Source of the DNA: Burkholderiales bacterium
GTDB lineage: Bacteria; Pseudomonadota; Gammaproteobacteria; Burkholderiales; Burkholderiaceae_C
Direction: 5' to 3'
Assembly (NCBI GenBank): GCA_026400155.1
Contig: JAPLPO010000115.1
Span: 1 to 39,419 of the forward strand
DNA: 39,419 nt
Positions within the stretch are counted from its first letter, which is position 1; each line of letters begins with the position of its first letter. Below the pieces are notes generated by a model. It saw only the letters and a list, made by a program, of their open reading frames with translations, was not told the DNA's origin and ran no database searches. This document shows, in pieces, positions 8,925-16,457 of the stretch. The translations under genes and the position numbers were made by a program.

Positions 8925-10112
8925 TCAAGGTATCTGATCCTTGATTTCTATTTTCAAACCTTTGGAGCCCACTTTCACTGGCCCATCACTGGCGCCAGTT
9001 AAATCACCCGATTGGGGCATGGCATTGCCAGACTTGGACACACGCACCTTAATCAGCACTTCACCTGCTGTTGAAAGCTTGCGCTCTGGGGTCATGGCCG
9101 TTGAATCGTCCAACGTGAAGTTCAAGGGCAACTGAGAAACGGTGGTTTTCATGATGGCCAAGGGCATGCGATCGCCATTGGCAGGGGTAGCATACACAAA
9201 GACCGCATCGTTGGGACTGGCCTTGGCCTTCAGCGCAGCTGACAAACTGACTTGCCCACTGACATTGAGCGCAGAAGCAGCAGCAGGACCTGAAGATGCT
9301 GATGGGCCAGTAGATGCCGCCTTCGGTGGCAAGCCCATCTTGTCACGCACCGTGGCAATGGCATTCTCTAAACCAGCCAGGTCAGGGTGGTTGGCCTCTA
9401 AAGGCTTTCGAGCTTGTTCCCAATACTTCAAAGCATCTGCATACTTACCTCCAGCATAGGAGGCACTGCCTGCGGTGAGCAAGGCACCAAAATGCTGAGG
9501 GTCTTTTTGCAAAATCTCCCGAATGACGCGCCAAGGCTCACCATCAAAATTGCCTTGGCGTTGCATGGCCATCACCTCGATGCGTTCCAACTGCAAATCG
9601 TCGTCGGCCGAGAGCTTGAGCGCCGTGTCATAGGCTTTGAGGGACGCATCAAAATTCTCGAGGGTTCGGTAGGTGCGGCCGAGCATCACCCAACCTTGCA
9701 AATTCTCGGGTTGGCTTTGCAGCTTGTCTGCCAAGGTCTCCGCCAGTTTGGCCAAATCTTTTTGATCTACTTGATCAGGCGATTTGAGCGCCATGGGGTT
9801 CAAAGCTTCCGGCTGCCCCACCCACATGTAAATGCCCATGGCACTGATTGGCAAGGCAACAGCCAACACCACAGCTGTCCACACCGCAGGTTTTTCAGTT
9901 TTGGCAACAGGGTCATCGGCTGCCGATGTGTCTTCAAGCAAGCGCATGCTCAGCTCATCTCTAGACTGCTGCCATTCTTCGTCACTGATGTGACCACTGT
10001 CGTGCTCTCGATCAAGATCTAAAATTTGGTCGCGATATACCTTGGCGTTGGCATTGGCTTGGCTGGCCTGTGTGACAGGCTTTCGCTCACGCAACAAGAC
10101 CCACAAAAACAC
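8925..10112 (-). CDS. ccmI: Cytochrome c biogenesis protein CcmI, N-terminus apparently truncated
   Basis: CcmI (CycH) is an inner-membrane, TPR-bearing chaperone that hands apocytochrome c to the CcmF/H haem ligation complex. The recognisable part begins with the end of a first TM (VFLWVLLRERK). A cytoplasmic leucine-zipper-like segment follows (KVYRDQILDLDREHDSGHIS, RDELSMRLLED), then a second TM (about AVWTAVVLAVALPISAMGIY), TPR repeats (NLQGWVMLGRTYRTLENFD...) and the C-terminal periplasmic CcmI domain. The start is uncertain. GTG 10112 gives 395 residues but has no ribosome binding site, and only half of TM1 remains. The frame stays open to ATG 10202, but the extra 30 residues (MAPFCCWCWPLL...) are ccmH bases read in another frame. 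A small deletion joining ccmH and ccmI would explain this. Confidence 0.8.
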   Translation of the reverse strand: MFLWVLLRERKPVTQASQANANAKVYRDQILDLDREHDSGHISDEEWQQSRDELSMRLLEDTSAADDPVAKTEKPAVWTAVVLAVALPISAMGIYMWVGQPEALNPMALKSPDQVDQKDLAKLAETLADKLQSQPENLQGWVMLGRTYRTLENFDASLKAYDTALKLSADDDLQLERIEVMAMQRQGNFDGEPWRVIREILQKDPQHFGALLTAGSASYAGGKYADALKYWEQARKPLEANHPDLAGLENAIATVRDKMGLPPKAASTGPSASSGPAAASALNVSGQVSLSAALKAKASPNDAVFVYATPANGDRMPLAIMKTTVSQLPLNFTLDDSTAMTPERKLSTAGEVLIKVRVSKSGNAMPQSGDLTGASDGPVKVGSKGLKIEIKDQIP

Positions 10113-10554
10113 AAGTTGACCGGCTATTTTGAGCGGACTGACGTTGGCGCAAGTAATACGCCATGCCAACAATGGCCAGCACCAACAACAAAAAGGGGCC
10201 AAACCACAAGACCCAAGTGAGTGGCTTCACTTCTGGTTTGTAAAGCACAAAGTCGCCATATCGGGTAACCAAGTATTCTTTGATTTGCGAATCACTTCGA
10301 TCTTCTCGAATGAGTTTTCTCACCTCTTCTCGCAAATCGTTGGCCAACTCTGCACGCGAAGAAGCCAGCGATTCGTTTTGGCAAACCATGCAACGCAACT
10401 CTTCAGAGATGTGAATCAAGCGTTTTTCAACCAGTGGGTCTTCTGCCAAGAGGGCAGCCTCTCTGGCTTGAGCAGGTGCCAAAGCTGACATAGCAGACCA
10501 CACCAGCAAGCTGGCCACACACAGCCACTTTAAAAATACAGATTGCAAATTCAT
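10087..10554 (-). CDS. ccmH: Cytochrome c maturation protein CcmH (CcmL type)
   Basis: A periplasmic, membrane-anchored thiol-disulfide oxidoreductase that keeps the apocytochrome CXXCH thiols reduced for haem attachment. From ATG 10554 there is a signal peptide (about 1-30), then the signature ELRCMVCQNESLASS with Cys55 and Cys58, the three-helix domain and a C-terminal TM (WFGPFLLLVLAIVGMAYYL). A GTG at 10566 adds four residues and cannot be excluded. The last residues after YYLRQRQ (SAQNSRSTCVFVGLVA) overlap the ccmI frame and look unnatural for the family, supporting a fused junction between the two genes. It lies downstream of ccmG in the operon. Confidence 0.88.
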   Translation of the reverse strand: MNLQSVFLKWLCVASLLVWSAMSALAPAQAREAALLAEDPLVEKRLIHISEELRCMVCQNESLASSRAELANDLREEVRKLIREDRSDSQIKEYLVTRYGDFVLYKPEVKPLTWVLWFGPFLLLVLAIVGMAYYLRQRQSAQNSRSTCVFVGLVA

Positions 10555-10592
10555 GCGGTCTTTCACAAGTCCTTACTAGGCATTTCGAGGCG

Positions 10593-11180
10593 TTACGAGG
10601 CGTTCAATTTCTGCACCAAAGGCAGAATGGTGGACTTCAACAATTCTGGCGTGACCACACCCACACGCTTGTAGCGAATCACGCCTTCTTTATCAATGAC
10701 ATAAGTTTCTGGCACACCATAAACACCATAATCGATGCCCACTCGGCCGTCCAAATCCATGGCAGACAGCACATAAGGGTTGCCATGCCGCTTGAGCCAA
10801 AGTGCACTGCGATCGCGGGCAAATTGCAGCTTCTGTTCAGGCGACATCTTCTTGCCGGCTGGCTCATCTTGTGGCTGAACTTCCTTGTAGCTCAAGCCCA
10901 CAATGGGCAATTGGTTGGCTTTGGAAAAAGCGACCAAAATGGGATGCTCCTCACGGCAAGCCACACACCAAGTGGCCCACACATTCAGCATCCAGACTTT
11001 GCCCTTCATATCCTGAGGCCCAAACTTGGGTGCATTGACATCCAGCGTGTCCAAAGAAAATGCAGGGGCTGGTTTGCCCACCAAAGGCGATGGAATTTCG
11101 CGCGGGTCGCGGTTCAGGCCTACGGCTAAAAAAATAACCAGACCCAAAAAAAGTCCGAGCGGAATTAAAAACTTTTTCAA
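10593..11180 (-). CDS. ccmG: Thiol-disulfide interchange protein CcmG/DsbE
   Basis: A 195-residue thioredoxin-fold protein anchored by an N-terminal TM (about 4-21). It reduces CcmH or apocytochrome c in the periplasm. The active site is WATWCVACREEHP with Cys72 and Cys75; the usual WCVPC proline is alanine. The cis-Pro segment is YGVPETYVIDKEG, the typical DsbE ending that also gives the acidic-groove signature. A central insertion (about 95-130) is common in betaproteobacterial CcmG. It lies between ccmF and ccmH with short gaps, consistent with a single operon. Confidence 0.94.
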   Translation of the reverse strand: MKKFLIPLGLFLGLVIFLAVGLNRDPREIPSPLVGKPAPAFSLDTLDVNAPKFGPQDMKGKVWMLNVWATWCVACREEHPILVAFSKANQLPIVGLSYKEVQPQDEPAGKKMSPEQKLQFARDRSALWLKRHGNPYVLSAMDLDGRVGIDYGVYGVPETYVIDKEGVIRYKRVGVVTPELLKSTILPLVQKLNAS

Positions 11181-11228
11181 GACAATGCTCTCAATGTGAA
11201 CAGCGGATGGGTCTTGCGTTGCATTGAA

Positions 11229-13154
11229 CTAAGCCAACGTGTTTGCAGACTTGCGATAGCGTCGATCGCTCACGGCCAACAAACCGCCCAAAACCATCAA
11301 GATGGCGCCATACCAAAGCCATGACACAAAGGGCTTGTAAAACACCCTCACACTCCACTGTAGGCGCTCACCTTCAATGGGCTCACCCAAAGATACATAC
11401 AAATCGCGGAACAGGCCCGAATCAATTCCTGCTTCGGTCATGGGCATGGCCGAAGAAAAATACTTGCGTTTTTCGGGGTACAGCATTTCAAGGTATTTGC
11501 CGTCTTTGGTCACCTTGATATCACCGCGAAGGGCTCTGTAATTGGGGCCATCCACATCCGAGACGCCCGTTAACTCAAAGCTGTAATTTTCAATGGTGAC
11601 GGTATCGTTCAAGCCCATGCGCACATCGCGCTCGACCTCATAACTTTTCACCATGGTGATGCCTACCGTTATTACTGCAATGCCCAAGTGCGCCAAGTGC
11701 ATGCCCCAAAATGAAGGCGGAATGCGACCTGGCTTTTTCATGCGAATGAAAATTTGCATCAGCAAACCCACCACCACCCACGTGGCCAAGGCCATGCCCA
11801 TGCCAGTGAGCCAAGTGCCGCGTTCGGTGAGCATCCAGATGGCAATACCCGCCACCAAAGCGGCCAATGCAGGCAATCGCAAATCGTGGCCCAACTGTGC
11901 CCAACGCGCTTCGCGCCAATGCGCAATGCCGCCTGGCACCATCAAAAACACCACGGGCACCATGAGGGGCACAAACACCGCATTGAAGTAAGGCGCACCC
12001 ACAGAGAGTTTGCCTAAATTAAGCGCGTCCACAATGAGCGGATAAATGGTGCCCAACAAAACTGCACCTGTGGCCACCACCAGCAACACACTGTTGGCAA
12101 TCAGCATGGATTCACGCGACACCAAGCCCATCTTGCCGCCCAGTGTGGCTTTGGGTGCGCGCCAAGCAAACAAAGTTAAAGAAACGCCGACCACCACCGC
12201 CAAGAAAATCAGAATGAAGACGCCTCGCTTAGGGTCGGATGCAAACGCATGAACCGATGTGAGCACACCGGATCGAACCAAGAAGGTGCCCAAGAGCGAC
12301 AGTGAAAAAGCGCCGATGGCCAGCAACACCGACCAAGCTTTGAAGCCGCCTCGCTTGTCGGTCACCATGAGGGCGTGAATGAGGGCTGTGCCAAACAACC
12401 AAGGCATGAGCGATGCGTTTTCGACCGGATCCCAAAACCACCAACCGCCCCAGCCCAATTCGTAATAGGCCCACCATGAACCCAAGGCAATGCCTGCCGT
12501 CATGAAAATCCAAGCCACAATGGTCCATGGCCTAGACCAACGTGCCCACGCAGCGTCCATCCGGCCCGATAGCAAAGCAGACACAGCAAAAGCAAAGGCC
12601 ACCGAGAACCCCACATAGCCCATGTACAACATGGGCGGGTGAATGACCAAGCCCGGGTCTTGCAGCAAGGGGTTCAAATCTTTACCGTCAAGAGGCGCCG
12701 GTAACAGACGTTCAAACGGACTGGACGTGATCAAGATGAACATCAGGAAGCCGGTTGACACCAAGCCCAAAATGCCAATGACGCGTGCCACCATGGCCAA
12801 AGGCAATGTGCGAGAAAAAATGGCAACGGCCAAGGTCCAACCAGACAACATCAGCATCCAGAGCAACAAGGAGCCTTCGTGGCCACCCCACACCGAAGCA
12901 AACTTGTACTGAGTAGGTAGCAGCGAATTGGAATGACCCGCAATGTATTTGATCGAGAAGTCATCGGTCAAAGCCCCATGCGCCAACACCGCAAAAGAGA
13001 AAGCAATCAACAAAAATTGAAGCGTTGCAGCCGGTTTTGCCAAGGCTTGCCAGCGTTGGTTGTCATTGATGGTTCCGGCAAGCGGCAAGACCCCTTGAAC
13101 AAGCGCCACACAGGCTGCCAGGATCAAGGCAAAGTGACCAATTTCAACAATCAT
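11229..13154 (-). CDS. ccmF: Cytochrome c haem lyase subunit CcmF
   Basis: A 641-residue polytopic membrane protein that takes haem from CcmE and, with CcmH/I, attaches it to apocytochrome c. The haem-handling WWD domain is clear (GWGGWWFWDPVENASLMPW), preceded by WGGHEGSLLLW near residue 88. There are many TM helices, and a periplasmic C-terminal loop before the last TM (WYGAILMVLGGLLAV). Length matches the family. ATG 13154 is preceded by a GGAAAAG ribosome binding site that belongs to a 14-bp tandem duplication. Confidence 0.96.
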   Translation of the reverse strand: MIVEIGHFALILAACVALVQGVLPLAGTINDNQRWQALAKPAATLQFLLIAFSFAVLAHGALTDDFSIKYIAGHSNSLLPTQYKFASVWGGHEGSLLLWMLMLSGWTLAVAIFSRTLPLAMVARVIGILGLVSTGFLMFILITSSPFERLLPAPLDGKDLNPLLQDPGLVIHPPMLYMGYVGFSVAFAFAVSALLSGRMDAAWARWSRPWTIVAWIFMTAGIALGSWWAYYELGWGGWWFWDPVENASLMPWLFGTALIHALMVTDKRGGFKAWSVLLAIGAFSLSLLGTFLVRSGVLTSVHAFASDPKRGVFILIFLAVVVGVSLTLFAWRAPKATLGGKMGLVSRESMLIANSVLLVVATGAVLLGTIYPLIVDALNLGKLSVGAPYFNAVFVPLMVPVVFLMVPGGIAHWREARWAQLGHDLRLPALAALVAGIAIWMLTERGTWLTGMGMALATWVVVGLLMQIFIRMKKPGRIPPSFWGMHLAHLGIAVITVGITMVKSYEVERDVRMGLNDTVTIENYSFELTGVSDVDGPNYRALRGDIKVTKDGKYLEMLYPEKRKYFSSAMPMTEAGIDSGLFRDLYVSLGEPIEGERLQWSVRVFYKPFVSWLWYGAILMVLGGLLAVSDRRYRKSANTLA

Positions 13155-13162
13155 TCAAAACT

Positions 13163-13190
13163 CTTTTCCATTATTTCTTTTCCATTATTT
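13163..13190. repeat. 14-bp tandem duplication at ccmE/ccmF junction
   Basis: Two perfect adjacent copies of a 14-mer (13163-13176 and 13177-13190). On the coding strand each copy holds TAATGGAAAAG, so the duplication repeats the ccmE stop triplet sequence, an ATG and a purine-rich ribosome-binding-like stretch just before ccmF. It could alter ccmF initiation. Confidence 0.85.
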
Positions 13191-13637
13191 ATAGGGCTTC
13201 ACAGATTGTGCAGCCTTGGCAGCAGCGGCCTCGTCCAATGCGTGCTGTGCCTCTGGTGGCATGTAATTTTCGTCGTGCTTGGCCAATACCTCGGCGGCGG
13301 CAAACAATTGGCCATCCGAGATTTTGCCCTGCGCCACCACGCCCTTACCTTCTTTGAACAAGTCGGGCAAGATGCCCTTGTAGGTCACGGGCACATCGTG
13401 CGCAAAATCGGTGACCACAAATTGAACGTTTTCGCCATCTTTGATCAAGCTGCCCTCTTTCACCATACCGCCCACCCGAAAGGCCTTGCCCTTGGGCGCT
13501 TCGCCTTTGTAAACTTGCGTGGGCGTGAAAAAGAAAACCAAATTGCTCTGAAAAGCATTCAAAACAAATGCGCCTGCAATGGCCAAAGCCGATATACCCG
13601 CGGCAATCAATAAAAATCGTTGGTGTCTAGGTTTCAT
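13185..13637 (-). CDS. ccmE: Periplasmic haem chaperone CcmE
   Basis: A 150-residue membrane-anchored beta-barrel (OB-fold) haem chaperone. It has a single N-terminal TM (about 9-26). The covalent haem-binding histidine lies in KHDENYMPPE (His121, with Tyr125 of the HxxxY motif). Length is normal. ATG 13637 is chosen over an in-frame GTG at 13646 because the ribosome binding site AAGGAG is then 8 nt upstream. The start overlaps the ccmD stop by one base, so the two are translationally coupled. Confidence 0.94.
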   Translation of the reverse strand: MKPRHQRFLLIAAGISALAIAGAFVLNAFQSNLVFFFTPTQVYKGEAPKGKAFRVGGMVKEGSLIKDGENVQFVVTDFAHDVPVTYKGILPDLFKEGKGVVAQGKISDGQLFAAAEVLAKHDENYMPPEAQHALDEAAAAKAAQSVKPYK

Positions 13638-13825
13638 CAGGACCACTCCTTGCTGTTTTGTTCTGCAGCCAACTCATTGGCAATTTGATTCAGAGCTTGC
13701 GTGCGTGCATGCTTGACCCAAAAAATCTCGACAAGCATGCACAGCGCAGTCACTCCGAAGCTACCCCAAACATAAAGACCATACCCACCCATGGCCCAAA
13801 AATCGTTCCAGCTGTTCCAAATCAT
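13637..13825 (-). CDS. ccmD: Haem exporter protein CcmD
   Basis: A 62-residue single-TM protein (MIWNSWNDFWAMGGYGLYVW...) that stabilises the CcmABC/CcmE haem-loading complex. The hydrophobic segment is about 17-38, followed by a charged cytoplasmic tail, typical of the family. Start ATG 13825 overlaps the ccmC TGA (ATGA). A longer frame to 13963 only adds residues antisense-like to ccmC and is not credible. The gene is identified mainly by size, aromatic N-terminus and position between ccmC and ccmE. Confidence 0.88.
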   Translation of the reverse strand: MIWNSWNDFWAMGGYGLYVWGSFGVTALCMLVEIFWVKHARTQALNQIANELAAEQNSKEWS

Positions 13826-14598
13826 GCTTGAGCACCTCCAGCCGTGTTCTTCAGCATGAGCGCTTTGACCTCTGGCAAGTCGGCCACCCACTGGGTATGC
13901 CTTTCGCGCACCAAGATAATGCTGCGCACCCGGTAAAGGGCCATGGCCACAGCAAACATCCAAAACGCCACACTCATGATGAGCATGGCTTCAAGCATCA
14001 CTTGCGCCATGCTCGAGCCTTTGGTAATTGACACCGAAGCACCTTGGTGCAAAGTATTCCACCACTTCACAGAAAAATAAATGACGGGCACATTGAGTGC
14101 ACCCACCAAGGCCAAGATTGCGCCTGCTTTGTCTGCGCGGCGCGGATCGTCAATGGCGTTGGTCAAGGCAATATGTCCCAAATACAAAAAGAACAAAATG
14201 AGCTCTGAGGTGAGTCGGGCATCCCAAACCCACCAAGTGCCCCACATGGGCTTGCCCCAAAGCGCGCCAGTCCACAGTGACAAGAATGCAAAAATGGCGC
14301 CGGTAGGCGCAAGGGCTTTGGTCATCATGCCCGACAGGCGCGTGTTGAAAGTCAGGCCCAGCAAAGCCCAAAAAGCCATGGCCAAATAAATCAACATGGA
14401 CATCCATGACACTGGCACATGCACAAAAATAATCCGATAGCCCTCACCCTGCTGAAAATCGGTGGGCGCCACAAACATGCCCAACCACAAGCCCCAAACT
14501 GCAAGTGCTGTGGCCAGACAAGCAAACAGGGGCCAAAGCTTGCCCGCCAATGGATAAAAGCTTTGGGGGGATGCGTAAGTAAAAAATTTTTGAATCAT
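13822..14598 (-). CDS. ccmC: Haem exporter protein CcmC
   Basis: A 258-residue protein with six predicted TMs that presents haem to CcmE. The WWD-type periplasmic motif is GTWWVWDARLTSELILF, and conserved histidines lie at HVPVSWMS and YLGHIAL. Length and topology fit the family. It sits between ccmB (15 nt gap) and ccmD (4 nt overlap). Confidence 0.95.
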   Translation of the reverse strand: MIQKFFTYASPQSFYPLAGKLWPLFACLATALAVWGLWLGMFVAPTDFQQGEGYRIIFVHVPVSWMSMLIYLAMAFWALLGLTFNTRLSGMMTKALAPTGAIFAFLSLWTGALWGKPMWGTWWVWDARLTSELILFFLYLGHIALTNAIDDPRRADKAGAILALVGALNVPVIYFSVKWWNTLHQGASVSITKGSSMAQVMLEAMLIMSVAFWMFAVAMALYRVRSIILVRERHTQWVADLPEVKALMLKNTAGGAQA

Positions 14599-14613
14599 TG
14601 AATGAACGACTTC

Positions 14614-15282
14614 TTAGGATTCAAGTGCAATGCGCAGCGATGCCGCACTCGCCCAGGGGCTGAACACGGCCGCCACCAACACCAACGCAGCCAAAACCGA
14701 CAAATGGGCCGCCGCGCCCAAACCGCTGATTTCAGCTTGAACTGCACCGGCACCAAAAACAAGCGCTGGCACATACAAGGGCAAGACCAACAGCGACAGC
14801 AGCACATCGCCGCCCCGCACGCCCAAAGTGAGCGCAGCGCCAACAGCGCCAATCAAGGAAAGCACCGGTGTACCCAAAAGCAAACTCAAAGTCAAAACCC
14901 AAAGTGCGTTAGTGGACAGGTCAAATTGGAGACCCAAAATAGGTGCCAACAAAACCAATGGCAACCCAGAGAGTAACCAGTGCGCCAATATTTTGGCGGC
15001 AACCAGCAAAGATAAACTGTTGGGCGATAAGGCCATTTGCTCTAAGCTGCCATCGGCGAAGTCGGTGGCAAACATTCGGCTCAAAGACAGCATGCTGGCC
15101 AACAAAGCCCCCACCCACAAGATACCCGGGGCTACCAATCGAAGTGTGTTCATTTCAGGGCCAATGCCTAGAGGGAAAAGCGCCGCCACCACGACAAAGA
15201 AAAACACGGAAGTAATCACCTCATTTTTGCGCCTTAAGGCCAAAGTCAGGTCGCGCTTCACGATGGCAACAAATGCACTCAT
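14614..15282 (-). CDS. ccmB: Haem exporter membrane subunit CcmB
   Basis: A 222-residue ABC permease with six hydrophobic segments. It begins MSAFVAIVKRDLTLALRRK and contains the family's FADGSLEQMALSP segment. It pairs with the CcmA ATPase to release haem-loaded CcmE. Start ATG 15282 overlaps the ccmA TGA (ATGA). The longer open frame to 15441 reads antisense-like sequence over ccmA and is rejected. This gene appears intact, although its ATPase partner does not. Confidence 0.94.
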   Translation of the reverse strand: MSAFVAIVKRDLTLALRRKNEVITSVFFFVVVAALFPLGIGPEMNTLRLVAPGILWVGALLASMLSLSRMFATDFADGSLEQMALSPNSLSLLVAAKILAHWLLSGLPLVLLAPILGLQFDLSTNALWVLTLSLLLGTPVLSLIGAVGAALTLGVRGGDVLLSLLVLPLYVPALVFGAGAVQAEISGLGAAAHLSVLAALVLVAAVFSPWASAASLRIALES

Positions 15283-15773
15283 GCGCTCAACCTGTAAGAG
15301 CGGCCATGGCCAGCAAGTGAAACCGCTTGGTGACTTGTTAACAACACCATGCCCTGGTTTGCCAGGTGGGCGTTGACCACTTCTGCGAACGCAAGTTGGG
15401 CTGCGGGGTCCAATGCCACAAACGGCTCGTCCAAGATCCACAACTTAGCGGTAGACAACTGTCTCCCAGCTACCGCAGCATGAGAGAGCAGATTTTCTAG
15501 GGGGGTCAGGTCTTCTTTGAGGGCCAATTGGTGCCCTAGATAGGCCAGATTGGCTCTAAATTCATCTGAATTTTCGGAAACTGGCTGGCCTTGCCAGCAA
15601 ATCTGCCCCTCTTCCAGAGGGCTTAATCCGCAAGCTAGCCTTAGCAAGCTGGTTTTTCCAACGCCATTGTCTCCCTCCAAATGCAAGTACTCACCGGCTT
15701 GCAATGAAAAGGAGACGCCTGAAAACAGACGTTTTTCACCGCGGGAGCAACAAAGATTGGAAACGCTGAACAT
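15279..15773 (-). CDS. ccmA: Haem exporter ATP-binding protein CcmA, ABC signature region missing
   Basis: A 164-residue CcmA homologue; the family is usually about 200-215. Walker A (GDNGVGKTS), the Q-loop region (AYLGHQLALKEDLTPLENL), Walker B (LWILDEPFVALD) and the switch histidine (LTSHQ) are all present. The stretch that should lie between LENL and LWILDEP is only about 15 residues (LSHAAVAGRQLSTAK) instead of about 50. It lacks the helical subdomain and the LSxGQ signature with the following RRVALARL. The deletion keeps frame. Without the signature the dimeric ATP site cannot form, so CcmA should be inactive if the sequence is right. First gene of the ccm operon. Confidence 0.85.
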   Translation of the reverse strand: MFSVSNLCCSRGEKRLFSGVSFSLQAGEYLHLEGDNGVGKTSLLRLACGLSPLEEGQICWQGQPVSENSDEFRANLAYLGHQLALKEDLTPLENLLSHAAVAGRQLSTAKLWILDEPFVALDPAAQLAFAEVVNAHLANQGMVLLTSHQAVSLAGHGRSYRLSA

Positions 15774-15820
15774 GTGCCTGAATGATCGCAGAAGATGCCC
15801 ATCCAGAATTGGTAGAAGTC

Positions 15821-15843
15821 AAAAAAAATAGACAAATATGTCT
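15821..15843 (-). terminator. Possible weak terminator after the membrane coiled-coil gene
   Basis: On the minus strand AGACA-tatt-TGTCT (15843-15830) forms a 5-bp hairpin followed by a run of eight Ts. It lies just past the stop at 15869 and before ccmA. The stem is short and AT-rich, so function is uncertain. Confidence 0.4.
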
Positions 15844-15868
15844 TTGCCTTTCATTTTAACGCTCTGTC

Positions 15869-16321
15869 TTAGTTGGCAGGCGTTCCGCCTTGTTCAAGTT
15901 CTTTGGCCCGTTTATCGGCCTCAGACTTTCTGTACAAGCTAAGCACATTGGGCAATCGATCCAACATTTCCGCCCACTCATAATCAAAGGGCATTCCCAC
16001 CCATTCACCGCTGGCTTTGAGGCCGGCAATGCTAGCTTTAATTTGATGCCGCGCTACATCAAACATTTTCAACTCTTCCTCCGTCAAGGACTCGCGAAGG
16101 TTTTTAGAAATATCAGCCTCAAGCAATACCAGCTTGTCATGGTGCATTGCCAACTCACGTTTGAGCGTTTCAGAAGAAAGCATGCTAGCGTGAGGATGCT
16201 GAATTTCATCTAGCTTGTCAGTAATTTCTTGAAAACTTTGCTGGGTCTGAAAATAGAAAATCAGAAAACCTGCCAAAAGGATAAAAAGGACAGCTATCAC
16301 TAACAGGAAAAAATTGTCCAC
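15869..16321 (-). CDS. Membrane-anchored coiled-coil protein of unknown function
   Basis: A 150-residue protein from GTG 16321, which has GAGG about 6 nt upstream; a GTG at 16333 would add four residues. It has one N-terminal TM (about residues 3-23, FLLVIAVLFILLAGFLIFYF). A long charged helical region follows that looks like a coiled coil (QQSFQEITDKLDEIQ, ETLKRELAMHHDKLVLLEADI), then an acidic/basic tail. No family is recognised. It is divergent from the molybdopterin enzyme gene, with a gap of about 135 bp, and upstream of ccmA on the same strand. It may be a scaffold or inner-membrane accessory protein; function not assigned. Confidence 0.8.
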   Translation of the reverse strand: MDNFFLLVIAVLFILLAGFLIFYFQTQQSFQEITDKLDEIQHPHASMLSSETLKRELAMHHDKLVLLEADISKNLRESLTEEELKMFDVARHQIKASIAGLKASGEWVGMPFDYEWAEMLDRLPNVLSLYRKSEADKRAKELEQGGTPAN

Positions 16322-16457
16322 AGCAAACCTCACTTCGTCAATTTGTCATCATCCTACCCAACTGTCGCCCATGCGGCAACTCGTCATGGGCCATTTTCGC
16401 CCACTTCAGCAAAAAATACACTTCAAAGCTACACTGCGCTCCAAGGAGAATTCGTCC

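Noticed and set aside
10113-10202. ATG 10202 as the genuine ccmI start
   Set aside because: The added residues are ccmH bases in another frame, rich in Cys/Trp and unlike any CcmI N-terminus.
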